Below are positions 24,493 through 32,594 of a stretch of DNA of 45,489 bases, in pieces. Origin of the DNA: an uncultured Oscillospiraceae bacterium (GTDB lineage: Bacteria; Bacillota; Clostridia; Oscillospirales; Oscillospiraceae); the NCBI GenBank assembly GCA_947626905.1, contig CANQUE010000013.1:1-45489 (forward strand), in the 5' to 3' direction. A program made the translations under genes and the position numbers. Every line of letters begins with the position of its first letter. The stretch's first letter is position 1. A model generated the notes under the pieces. That model had not been told where the DNA came from and searched no databases. It saw only the letters and a program-made list of their open reading frames with translations.

Positions 24493-26271
24493 ATGCTGAA
24501 GAGCACGCTGTATATGATAGGCAAAGACCGGGCAGGGAAACTGTGCGGTCTTGTGGCGGTGCTGTTTGTCGGCGCGCTGCTGGAGACAGCCGGGATCTCC
24601 CTGATCGGAACGGTCTGTATGCTCTTGGTGGATAACGGCCAGGCCATGGAAAACGCCTTCATCGCCGCCCTTTCCCGGTGGCTCGGGATCGGTCCGGGGG
24701 AGAGGCTGGGCCTGGCGATGCTGGGGGCGCTGATCTGTTTTTATCTTTTCAAGCTGCTGTATATGCTGGTGGAAGACTACGCCCAGACAAGGTTCGTGCG
24801 TACCCTTCAGCACGAGCTGTCCGCGGAGCTGTACGAGGGGATACTCCGCAGCCCCTATGTGTTTTTCACGAAAACCAGCGGTTCCTCCGTGGTCTCTCTG
24901 CTGGAGTCGGATCTGTGGCGGGTATCCACGTATATAACCGCTTTGATGCGGGTCGTGACAGAGGGGCTGGTATTGGCGGCGATGAGCGTACTGCTGCTGA
25001 TACTGAATCCCGCCATGACGGCGTTCGTGCTGGCCGGCGTATGTGTGGCGTTTTTTCTGTCCAGCGTGATAATCAAACGTCGGATCCACCGGATCGGACA
25101 GCGCCGGCAGAAAGCGAACGCCCGGCGGCTGAACTGGCTCAACCAGGGAGTTTACGGGATCAAGGACGTGAAAGTCGGCCAGAAAGAGGCGTTTTTCAGC
25201 GCCCGCTACCGGCAGCAGGACGCGGAGATGACAAAGGATTCCCTCTGGGGACAGTTTTTTACAATGATCCCGGTACAGATGACCGAAACGATCCTGGCCA
25301 TCGCGGTGCTTTTGTATATGCTCGTCCTGGTCCGGATGCGGCAGGATATCGTGTCCCTTGTACCCAGCATGTCGGCGCTGGTGATGGCGGCGATCCGGCT
25401 GCTGCCCTCCTGCAGCCGCATCAGCTCCGGGCTGAACCAGATGAGCAATGTGCGCTCGTCGGTGGAGGCGATGGCGTCGGCCCTGAAACGGGTGCGCCGG
25501 CAGGAGCGCGAGGGGGCGGCTTCAGAGCCGGAGCAGGATGTGGCGCTGGAAAAGAGCATCACCGCGGAGGGCGTCACCTTCCGCTATGAGGGGCGGGCCG
25601 AGCCGGTGCTGGAAAATGTGGATATGGAGATCCCTGTGGGCTCGTCTGTGGGCATCGTCGGGCCCTCCGGCGCGGGGAAGACGACGTTGGTGGATGTGCT
25701 GCTGGGGCTTTTGGAGCCCCAGGAGGGCTCGGTCTGCGCCGACGGGGTGAGGATAGGACGGTGCCGGGACAGCTATCTGAAAGAGATCGCCTATATCCCC
25801 CAGAATGTTTTCCTTCTGAACGACACGATCCGGAGCAACGTGGCCTTCGGCGTACCGCCGGAGGAGATCGACGACGGGGCCGTGTGGGACGCGCTGGAGA
25901 AAGCGGCGCTGGCGGAGCTGGTGCGAAAGCTCCCCCAGGGCCTGGACGCTCTGATAGGAGAAAATGGCATCCGCCTTTCCGGCGGAGAGCGCCAGCGGCT
26001 GGGCATCGCCCGGGCGCTGTATCAGCGCCGGAAAGTGATGGTGTTTGACGAGGCCACCTCCGCGCTGGACCCGGAAACAGAGAAGGCGGTCCTGGACTCT
26101 GTCGGCAGCCTCCGGGGCGAAAAGACGCTGGTCATCATCTCCCACCGTCAGTCCGCGGTGGCGGGGTGCGAGCGGATCTATCGGGTGGAGGGCAGCCGGG
26201 TGGAGCTGTCGGCCATGACGGGGCGAGGAGAAGCCGGTATGTCCACGAGACCGGCCGATGCCCGATCGTGA
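24493..26271 (+). CDS. ABC exporter (fused permease and ATPase), likely polymer or lipid-linked-glycan flippase
   Basis: This 592-residue half-transporter has six helices (about 18-310) followed by one nucleotide-binding domain. Walker A is GPSGAGKTT (about 390-398), the signature is LSGGERQRL (about 494-502), Walker B ends in VFDEATSAL and the H-loop is ISHRQ. This is the MsbA/PglK type that works as a homodimer. Its place between glycosyltransferase and LicD genes, in an operon begun by a phospho-sugar transferase, suggests it flips the lipid-linked repeat or exports the glycan, as PglK does. The family is certain and the substrate inferred. It is 46 bp after the GT2-LicD gene. Confidence 0.9.
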   Translation: MLKSTLYMIGKDRAGKLCGLVAVLFVGALLETAGISLIGTVCMLLVDNGQAMENAFIAALSRWLGIGPGERLGLAMLGALICFYLFKLLYMLVEDYAQTRFVRTLQHELSAELYEGILRSPYVFFTKTSGSSVVSLLESDLWRVSTYITALMRVVTEGLVLAAMSVLLLILNPAMTAFVLAGVCVAFFLSSVIIKRRIHRIGQRRQKANARRLNWLNQGVYGIKDVKVGQKEAFFSARYRQQDAEMTKDSLWGQFFTMIPVQMTETILAIAVLLYMLVLVRMRQDIVSLVPSMSALVMAAIRLLPSCSRISSGLNQMSNVRSSVEAMASALKRVRRQEREGAASEPEQDVALEKSITAEGVTFRYEGRAEPVLENVDMEIPVGSSVGIVGPSGAGKTTLVDVLLGLLEPQEGSVCADGVRIGRCRDSYLKEIAYIPQNVFLLNDTIRSNVAFGVPPEEIDDGAVWDALEKAALAELVRKLPQGLDALIGENGIRLSGGERQRLGIARALYQRRKVMVFDEATSALDPETEKAVLDSVGSLRGEKTLVIISHRQSAVAGCERIYRVEGSRVELSAMTGRGEAGMSTRPADARS

Positions 26272-26282
26272 GCGCTCCCGCC

Positions 26283-27137
26283 ATGAAGAAAACAGCATCG
26301 GGCCAGGGCACGGATGAAGGGGCCGCGCTCACCCAGGAACAGATCCATGAGAGGATATTCGGGATCTTGTGCAGCCTTGCGGATTTTTGCGATGGGAACG
26401 GTCTGCGGTATTATCTTTGCGGCGGCACGCTTTTGGGAGCGGTCCGGCATAAGGATTTCATTCCCTGGGACGACGACGCCGATGTGCTGATGCCCAGAAG
26501 CGACTACGATCGCTTTTTGGAGCTGACGGAAAAGACGCCGCTTCATCGCGACTTCTATGTCAGCATCAGGGGGCGCGGAAGGTCCGTTTTTCCTAACGCC
26601 AAGGTCTTTGACCGACGCACGCGGATCGCCGAGGGCAATACGCCGGCTCTGTGGGTCGACGTCTTTCCGATGGACGGCTTGCCGGAGAATAAGCGAGACA
26701 GCGACGCCTTGCTGATCAAGGCCCGCATCCTCAAGGAGCTGTGCCGGTTTTCCCGCATGGGGATCGGGGACGGGAGCACCGTTTTTAGGAGGATCATGAA
26801 GATCCCGGTCGTTCTGTTCGCCAGATCGTTCGGACAGGAGTACTGGCTGAAAAAGCTCCGGGAGCTTTCTCATCGGTATCCTTTTGATGAGAGCGACTAT
26901 ATAGGCGCGATCGCCTCCAGCATGGGGCCATGCGAGCGCATGAAAAAGGAAGACTATTTGCCCGCGGTGGAGATGGGATTCCACGGACGGCTGTTTCATG
27001 CGCCCCAGTGCTGGGATGCTTATTTGACGTCGATGTATGGCGATTATAGGAAGCTGCCGCCAGAGCGCAAGCGCGAGCGCGAGCGGAGACGGCGCTTCCG
27101 GCAGCCTTACTGGATCGGCGGGGGAGAGGAGAGGTGA
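26283..27137 (+). CDS. LicD-family phosphotransferase
   Basis: This 284-residue stand-alone LicD domain transfers a phospho-alditol or phosphocholine from a CDP-activated donor to a glycan. CGGTLLGAV (about 46-54) and WDDDADV (about 61-67) form the catalytic site. Later motifs are LWVDVFPMDGL (about 128-138) and the tail with W-x-YLTSMYGDY. The ATG at 26283 is given, but an in-frame GTG at 26268 that overlaps the stop of the ABC gene is equally possible, since neither has a strong ribosome site. The gene is followed within 10 bp by the cytidylyltransferase that probably makes its donor. Confidence 0.88.
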   Translation: MKKTASGQGTDEGAALTQEQIHERIFGILCSLADFCDGNGLRYYLCGGTLLGAVRHKDFIPWDDDADVLMPRSDYDRFLELTEKTPLHRDFYVSIRGRGRSVFPNAKVFDRRTRIAEGNTPALWVDVFPMDGLPENKRDSDALLIKARILKELCRFSRMGIGDGSTVFRRIMKIPVVLFARSFGQEYWLKKLRELSHRYPFDESDYIGAIASSMGPCERMKKEDYLPAVEMGFHGRLFHAPQCWDAYLTSMYGDYRKLPPERKRERERRRRFRQPYWIGGGEER

Positions 27138-27144
27138 AGGCGCC

Positions 27145-27891
27145 TTGGAACAGGATCGCTCTGCAGACCGCGGCCGCCCGCCGGAAAAGCATGTGGCCGT
27201 CATCTTTGCCGGCGGCACGGGAGAGCGCATGGGAGGGAATGGCCGGCCCAAGCAATTCCTTGAGTATGACGGAAAGCCGGTCCTGGCGTATACGCTGGAC
27301 TGCTTTCAGCGGCATGGGGCCATCGATTCCATCATCCTGGTCAGCCTGCGGGAGTGGATCGGATACTGCGAAACGATGGTGCGCGACTACGGAGCGGAAA
27401 AGGTGGCGGCCATCGTCCCGGGCGGAAAGACCGGCCAGGCGTCTATCCGGAACGGATTGATCAAAGCGGGAGAAATGTTCGACGCGGCGTCCATCGTGCT
27501 CATCCACGACGGGGTGCGTCCCCTCGTGGACGGGGAGACCCTGGACCGTGCCATTGCCTGCACAAGACAAAACGGTACGGCGGTCACGGTGGCGCCCGCC
27601 GTTGAAACGATCCTATATGCCGATGGGCGCGGGATCGGCGGCATCGTGGACCGGTCCCAGTGCTGTGTGGCCCGGGCGCCCCAGTGCTTCCGGCTGGGGG
27701 ATATCCTGCAGGCCCATGGACGGGCGCAGGCCGACGGGCTGGAATTCATTGACTCCGCCAGTCTGATGGCCCATTACGGGCACAGGCTGTATACGGTGAA
27801 CGGCCCCCTGGAGAACATCAAGATCACCACGATGACCGACTTTTATATGTTCTGCGCCATGATGGACGCCCGGAAAGACCCGGGCGTTTGA
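27145..27891 (+). CDS. IspD/TarI-family cytidylyltransferase (probable CDP-alditol synthase)
   Basis: This 248-residue enzyme joins CTP to a polyol phosphate. The CTP site is AGGTGERMG followed by RPKQF (about 23-37), and HDGVRP and the conserved Lys in NIKITT are present. The same fold serves IspD (methylerythritol phosphate) and TarI (ribitol 5-phosphate). Position between LicD and an epimerase favours a CDP-ribitol-type product for the polymer rather than isoprenoid synthesis; this is an inference. The start is a TTG at 27145, chosen for the ribosome site AGGTGAAGG at 27132-27140. A GTG at 27193 is a shorter option. Confidence 0.8.
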   Translation: MEQDRSADRGRPPEKHVAVIFAGGTGERMGGNGRPKQFLEYDGKPVLAYTLDCFQRHGAIDSIILVSLREWIGYCETMVRDYGAEKVAAIVPGGKTGQASIRNGLIKAGEMFDAASIVLIHDGVRPLVDGETLDRAIACTRQNGTAVTVAPAVETILYADGRGIGGIVDRSQCCVARAPQCFRLGDILQAHGRAQADGLEFIDSASLMAHYGHRLYTVNGPLENIKITTMTDFYMFCAMMDARKDPGV

Positions 27892-27903
27892 CAGGTGACC
27901 GGT

Positions 27904-28941
27904 ATGGATATAAAATGCGCCATCCCTCAAAAAGATCTGGAGCACATCTGTTCACAGGATCATCTCCCCTGGGAGAAGCTGCGGGGCAGGACGGTGCTGA
28001 TCACCGGCGCCACCGGCATCATCGGGTATGCGCTGACCAGCGGTCTGCTGTATGCGGACCGGATGAGGGGGCTTGGCCTTACGGTGCTGGCATTGGTGCG
28101 GGACGAGGCCCGGGCCCGGGACAGATTCGCCGCGGAGCTGAAACGGTACGGCTCGCTGCGTTTTCTGTGCGGGAGCGTGGAGGATCTGCCCCCGGTGGAC
28201 GGCCCGGTGGATCACATCATCCACGGGGCCAGCCCGACGGCGAGCAGGACCTTTGTCCAACGGCCGGTCGAAACGCTCCGGACCGCGGCGCTGGGGACGT
28301 TCAACATGCTGGAGCTTGCCCGGGAAAAGCACGTTTCCGGATTTCTCTATGTGTCGAGCGTGGAGGTGTACGGCCCCGCTCAAAAGGGGCGGAAGATCGC
28401 GGAAACGGAGGCATGCTCTCTTCGCCCCCAGCAGATACGCGGCAGCTATCCCGCCGGCAAGCTGCTGGGAGAGGAGCTGTGCTGCGCCTACGCGGCGGAA
28501 TACGGTGTCCCGGCCGTGATCGTCCGGCCGTCAAAGGTCTTTGGCCCGGGCGCCCGATCCGGCGACGTCCGCATTTTTGCCGAATGTATGCGCTGCGCCC
28601 GGGAAAAACGGGACATCGTGCTCAGGACCCCCGGAGAGGCGGAGTACAGTTACCTCTATACGGCCGACGCGGCCACAGCGCTGCTGACCGCGCTGCTGAA
28701 GGGGGAGCCCGGAACCGCTTACAACGCGGCGGACGAGCGGACGTACTGCTCCGTCGCGGAGATGGCGGAGAGGATCGCCAGGGCCAATGGCGTGCGCGTA
28801 AGATATGAGATCGAGGACCGGCAGGCGAACGGCTACCCCGATACGGCGTACCTGGACCTGGATACGTCGCGGCTGAGAGCGCTGGGGTGGGCGCCGGGGG
28901 AAGTGGATCTCCATCTGCCACCATCCGGAGGAGCGCCATGA
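27904..28941 (+). CDS. NAD-dependent epimerase/dehydratase (extended SDR)
   Basis: This 345-residue enzyme probably modifies the sugar or polyol moiety of an activated nucleotide precursor. The NAD site is ITGATGIIG (33-41), and the catalytic pair is Tyr-x3-Lys in SYPAGK (about 182-186), with the upstream serine in VSSVEVYG. The ATG at 27904 has AGGTGA just before. It is 12 bp after the cytidylyltransferase. The last ~14 residues (from about 28900) run over DNA that in another frame resembles a FkbM methyltransferase C-terminus, so the natural C-terminus may have been altered by a deletion. The substrate is unknown. Confidence 0.85.
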   Translation: MDIKCAIPQKDLEHICSQDHLPWEKLRGRTVLITGATGIIGYALTSGLLYADRMRGLGLTVLALVRDEARARDRFAAELKRYGSLRFLCGSVEDLPPVDGPVDHIIHGASPTASRTFVQRPVETLRTAALGTFNMLELAREKHVSGFLYVSSVEVYGPAQKGRKIAETEACSLRPQQIRGSYPAGKLLGEELCCAYAAEYGVPAVIVRPSKVFGPGARSGDVRIFAECMRCAREKRDIVLRTPGEAEYSYLYTADAATALLTALLKGEPGTAYNAADERTYCSVAEMAERIARANGVRVRYEIEDRQANGYPDTAYLDLDTSRLRALGWAPGEVDLHLPPSGGAP

Positions 28942-29026
28942 GATCCCGTTCGTGATAAAGGAAACGGTCCCTGAATACAAACTGTATATCTGCCACCACG
29001 AGCTCAATAAAAACGACACGGTCTGA
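28901..29026 (+). pseudogene. Remnant of a FkbM-family methyltransferase C-terminus
   Basis: In the frame of codon 28901 the DNA reads KWISICHHPEER, HEIPFVIKETVPEYKLYI and CHHELNKNDTV before a stop. From memory this resembles the closing region of FkbM-type SAM methyltransferases, where ICxYH-PEDxWEIPLYIK and PEYKLYxRHH recur. It has no start or SAM-binding half and overlaps the end of the epimerase gene. It is probably what is left after a deletion fused the two genes. Confidence 0.45.
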
Positions 29027-29051
29027 GCCCGGCGCGGCGAAAAATAAAGGA

Positions 29052-29088
29052 CCCCGGAAAAGCTGCAACGCAGCCCTTCCGGGGTTTT
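29052..29088. terminator. Terminator between the polymer operon and the grd genes
   Basis: The stem CCCCGGAA/TTCCGGGG encloses GCTGC/GCAGC and is followed by TTTT on the plus strand. It sits between convergent units, and the minus strand has only a weak T run. Confidence 0.8.
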
Positions 29089-29114
29089 GCGATCTGCCGT
29101 CCGGCGGTTAAAAC

Positions 29115-30428
29115 TTAATCGTCGAACACGGTCTGGCCGTCTACCTCTGTCTCCAGAGCGGTCAGAGCCTTCTCCACCAGCTTCCGGCGGAGAGCCTTTT
29201 CGTCCTTGGGCTCCAGAGCCGGGTTGCCCAGGGGATGAGGGATCGCGATGGCCGGCACGATACGGTTCGCGCCAACCGTCATAGAGATCGGGGTGACTGT
29301 GCACACGTGAACCACAGGCAGGCCAGCCCGCTCCACTTCTTTCACCATCGTTGCGCCGCAACGAGTACAAGTCCCTCAAGTGGATGTTAGGATGACGGCA
29401 TCTACACCGTCAGCCTTCAGCTTCTGGGCGAATTCCGCCGCGAATTTCTTCGCGGAGGCCACGGCCGTGCCGTTGCCGACGGTGGCGTAATACAGGTGAT
29501 GGAGGGAGCCGATGCGGCCTTCCTTCTCCAGATCACGCATCACGTCCACCGGGAGCACACGGTCGGCGTCCGCGTTGGCATAGACCGGGTCGTAGCCGCC
29601 GTGGGCGGTCTCATAGGTGTCCGCAGTCAGGTCCATGACGCCGGCGATGTCATACTCGCCGTAGTGGGAGGCGCTGGAGCTCTCGATGTGGTCGGGGTTG
29701 CCCTTGGGCACGATGCCGCCGGAGGTGACCAGCGCGATCTTGGCGTGCGCCATGTCCTTCACGGCCGGGTTGGGAGCCACGCGGTCGAACACCGGCATGG
29801 GGAACTCGGTCTCGAAGGGCTTGCCGGCCAGCTTCTTGATGAGCATCTTCACCGCACGGGCGGAGCCGCGCTCCTTCTCGAAGAAGTTGACACGCACGCC
29901 GTTGGGCAGATAGCCCTCCTCCGCGGAGGCGCCGATCTTCTCGCCCTTGCCCAGCTTCAGAGCCAGGGGGGCCAGCTTGCTGACGGCGTCCCGCATGCCG
30001 GCGGCGCTGTTCTTGGTGGAGATGATATAGACCTTGTTCTTGAACATATCCGCGCCGGGGTTCTCCACGTACATACCGGTCACGGAGGGGATGCCCAGCT
30101 GCTCCTGGACGGCCGCGGCGATGGTGCCGCAGGCCACGCCGTAACGGCCCGCGTTGAAGGCGGGGCCCGCCACGAACACGTCAGGCTTCTGGCTCTTGAC
30201 CATCTCCAGGATATCGGCGGTGGCCTTGTCCAGATTCTCGTTGAAGTAGGAGTCGCCGCAGACGACGGTGGCTACGATCTCGGCCTCGTCACCGAATTTC
30301 TGCATCAGGGCCATGCCCGGGCCCACTACTTCACCGACGCGCAGTTCAGCAGGGTAATCAGCCTTTTCCTCGCCGCCGATCTGGGCGAAGAACTGGTTGA
30401 TATAGTGAACTACTCTCAGTTTTGCCAT
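29115..30428 (-). CDS. grdB: Glycine/sarcosine/betaine reductase component B, selenoprotein subunit
   Basis: Component B binds the amino-acid substrate and passes its carboxymethyl group to selenoprotein A, ending in acetyl phosphate made by component C. The gene reads through an in-frame TGA (29376-29378) encoding selenocysteine at residue 351: the product is ILTST-Sec-GTCTRCGATMVKE, giving the 437-residue length of the family. A hairpin fit for a bacterial SECIS follows the codon. Treating TGA as stop would split the gene into 350 residues and a meaningless 77-residue piece. The ATG at 30428 has GGAGGAAAG upstream. It lies 21 bp after grdE. Glycine (GrdB), sarcosine (GrdF) and betaine (GrdH) forms are hard to separate by eye. 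Confidence 0.93.
29349..29378 (-). promoter_or_regulatory. UGA selenocysteine codon and SECIS-like hairpin of grdB
   Basis: On the coding strand the UGA (29378-29376) is followed 12 nt later by CGTTGC-GGC-GCAACG (29363-29349), a perfect 6-bp stem with a GGC apical loop. Bacterial SECIS elements are short hairpins at this distance with G in the loop, recognised by SelB. Confidence 0.75.
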
Positions 30429-30449
30429 TACAGGTTCTTTCCTCCTTCC

Positions 30450-31730
30450 TTATCTGGCGCTCAGATTGATAAAGCCGGTCTCGTTGGTGGCGCCGGTGAT
30501 GACCTGCAGCTCCACCACCAGAGAACCGTCGGCTTGCAGAGTTTCCTCGCTGGCGCCAGCGATCTTGTTGACGTAGTCCAGCGTGCCGATCACCTTGTCC
30601 ATCTTGGGCAGGACGATGACTTCGTTGGCGTTGCCGCCGGTGACCACCGCGTCGGCGGCGGGATCGGCGTCGGCCAGCGACTGGCTCTTGCCGTCACGGC
30701 CGGCGTACTCGTCGGTGATGATGACGGTCTTGACGCCCTCGGCCTCGATCTTCTTGCAGTTCATGATCAGGTCGGTGTCGGGGTTGCCGAAGCCTTCCTG
30801 GGACACGATGACGCCGTCCAGATCCAGCAGGCGGCACAGCTTTGCCGTCCAGTCGGAGGAGCGCTGCTTGTCCGCCAGGTACACGTTCTCGTTGGTGATG
30901 ATCTGGCAGACGAAGTTCAGGGTCTTGCCGTGCTGGGCGAAGAGATCCTCCACCACCGGGTTGTTCTCATGGACATAGGTGGGGTTCTTGTCGCAGGCAG
31001 ACACGCAGTTGCCGGACACGATAGCGCCGTCCATGGTCTCGGTGGGGTTGAGGATGGTGGACAGGGTCTTTTTCGCGTCTACGCCATAGACGTAGGTGTC
31101 GTGCAGCAGACCCTGGCTCTGAAGCATCTGTACATAGGCCACCCGGGGCAGATCGGGATATTTCTCGATGCCCTCTTTGATGCCGCAGGTCTCATAGACC
31201 TTGGTCTCGTCGGGGGCGATGTTCCGTCCCAGCTCGCCCAAAGCCACCGCTACCCGGAAGCCCGCCAGACGGACGGCCTTCTCGTAGTCGTGCTGCTTCA
31301 GGCCCTCCACCGGCTCGCAGACCATGACAAGGTTCAGAGTCTTTGAAAACGGGGTGTAGGCGGCGCCCGGGCCGGACATATCGATGACGCCCTCCTGGAA
31401 GCCAACGATCTTGCCGGCGGTGACCACGGCCATGCCCTTCAGGACATGGGTCTTGCCGGAGCCGACGGTGTCGACCTTGGCGATGATGCCGGGGAAGATG
31501 CCTCCGCGGCCTTCCACCTTCACCCGCGGCTCGATCACGTCCTTCACAGGGGTGATGCGCACCGACTCGCCGGGCTTGGCAATGTCGAACGACACGGCCT
31601 TGATGGTCTCGTCCTCCAGGACCACTTTCTCCAGCGCGGCTTTATCCACATAGAGCACGCCGTCAGCGATCTTGGCTTCCGCTGCAAATTGGATGTCTTT
31701 GATGAAAATGTTGCCAATTTCCAGTTTCAA
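30450..31730 (-). CDS. grdE: Glycine/sarcosine/betaine reductase component B, proprotein subunit
   Basis: In this 426-residue family the precursor is cleaved at an Asn-Cys bond to give two subunits, the new N-terminal Cys becoming the pyruvoyl group that binds the substrate amine as a Schiff base. The cleavage site is visible as VSGN-CVSACDKNP, Asn241-Cys242. The start is a TTG at 31730 (reading MKLEIGNIF); no ATG fits, and AAGGAGG lies about 10 nt upstream. It is directly followed by grdB and preceded by grdX. Selenoprotein A, component C, and thioredoxin genes usually found in grd operons are not in the window. Confidence 0.93.
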   Translation of the reverse strand: MKLEIGNIFIKDIQFAAEAKIADGVLYVDKAALEKVVLEDETIKAVSFDIAKPGESVRITPVKDVIEPRVKVEGRGGIFPGIIAKVDTVGSGKTHVLKGMAVVTAGKIVGFQEGVIDMSGPGAAYTPFSKTLNLVMVCEPVEGLKQHDYEKAVRLAGFRVAVALGELGRNIAPDETKVYETCGIKEGIEKYPDLPRVAYVQMLQSQGLLHDTYVYGVDAKKTLSTILNPTETMDGAIVSGNCVSACDKNPTYVHENNPVVEDLFAQHGKTLNFVCQIITNENVYLADKQRSSDWTAKLCRLLDLDGVIVSQEGFGNPDTDLIMNCKKIEAEGVKTVIITDEYAGRDGKSQSLADADPAADAVVTGGNANEVIVLPKMDKVIGTLDYVNKIAGASEETLQADGSLVVELQVITGATNETGFINLSAR

Positions 31731-31811
31731 GTTCCTGTTCCCTCCTTACTGGGCGCCGGGCGGTCCGTCCGCTCCGGCGGCCAAATTTTTTTATACGGTT
31801 GCCAATGGTTT

Positions 31812-32189
31812 TCAAACAATGACCGATGCCAGCGCGCTCTCCAGCAGCGTCCAGTCGATGAGCCGGCAGTCAAGATCTACCGCGGGGCGGTACCGGTCAC
31901 ATCTCTGCTGAAACTTCGCGCAGGCCAGTATGGCGTTTTCGATCAGTGCCAGGGACTGCTCGTCCACATCACCCTTCCCGTTCACTAGTATCACTGACTT
32001 GTAAGGCGTTTCTCCCGGCTTCACGCTCCCTGAAAGGGGGTGGGACAGGAGCTTCGCGCCCTGATGGATACGGTCTCGCGCCGCCTCCAGTACAGCCTTG
32101 TAGGAACATTCCAGAAACTCCACCGGCGCTCCGGGGCCCAGCTTTTCCACTACCAGCGGATTGTTTGTGAGGATATATCCGCGATCCAA
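31812..32189 (-). CDS. grdX: GrdX family protein
   Basis: This protein of about 125 residues is the typical first gene of glycine reductase operons; its biochemical role is not established. Visible features are YILTNNPLVVEKL at the N-terminus, SHPLSGSVKPGETPYKSVIL in the middle and a C-terminal ENAILACAKF segment. The start is taken as TTG at 32189 because GGGAGG (32205-32200) lies 10 nt before it. The ATG at 32207 overlaps that ribosome site and has none of its own. It is 81 bp upstream of grdE, in the same unit. Confidence 0.8.
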   Translation of the reverse strand: MDRGYILTNNPLVVEKLGPGAPVEFLECSYKAVLEAARDRIHQGAKLLSHPLSGSVKPGETPYKSVILVNGKGDVDEQSLALIENAILACAKFQQRCDRYRPAVDLDCRLIDWTLLESALASVIV

Positions 32190-32368
32190 CTGCTGTTCGC
32201 CTCCCATGTTCACGCGGGGGTGGGGCGAAAGGAAAACGCACAGGGCAAAAACCCGGGAAAAGCGCGGCGCGCATTCTCTTTCCGTTCCAGGACCGGGTAT
32301 GACGCGGGGCCTGATCGAATCCGTGAAATTCAACAAGTTAAAGCGCCATACTCCATAATTTTATAACA

Positions 32369-32397
32369 AGTATACTATGTGCTACAAATAAAAGCAA
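32369..32397 (-). promoter_or_regulatory. Promoter of the grdX-grdE-grdB unit
   Basis: Minus strand TTGCTT (32397-32392) and TATACT (32374-32369) with a 17-bp spacer, leaving a leader of about 170 nt to grdX. Confidence 0.6.
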
Positions 32398-32487
32398 CAA
32401 TTAGAGGAAGTTTATAGAATTTTTCAATAAATATTCCTCCGTTCCGTTTCCTCAGACGCAAAAGGGGGCGCCGGGAGGGAGGGGGAC

Positions 32488-32516
32488 TTGCGGGGCGGAA
32501 AAAAGAGGTATATAAT
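32488..32516 (+). promoter_or_regulatory. Promoter of the DUF5714 gene unit
   Basis: TTGCGG (32488-32493) and TATAAT (32511-32516) with a 17-bp spacer; the start codon is at 32595. Confidence 0.7.
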
Positions 32517-32594
32517 CGAAGCGCGAAGAGGTCTGTCCCACGGCTTCATGTGTCCGCGGGAGATGGACATATCACGATCTGGGAGAGATGAGCT

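Larger units (their letters stand above)
32190..32594. other. Divergent intergenic region between grdX and the selenium genes
   Basis: About 400 bp hold two outward-facing promoters (minus at 32369-32397, plus at 32488-32516) separated by AT-rich DNA, with GC-rich leaders on each side. The leader before grdX (about 150 nt) shows no glycine riboswitch core that I can identify. No gene is supported here. Confidence 0.6.

Noticed and set aside
29376-30428. grdB as a 350-residue gene plus a separate 77-residue gene
   Set aside because: The TGA is a selenocysteine codon in the conserved Sec-GTCTRC context and is followed by a SECIS-like hairpin.
29496-31346. 616-codon plus-strand frame over grdB and grdE
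   Set aside because: It is a shadow of the minus-strand genes and spans the gap between them.
32208-32368. Glycine riboswitch before grdX
   Set aside because: I could not find the paired aptamer core, only GC-rich leader sequence.
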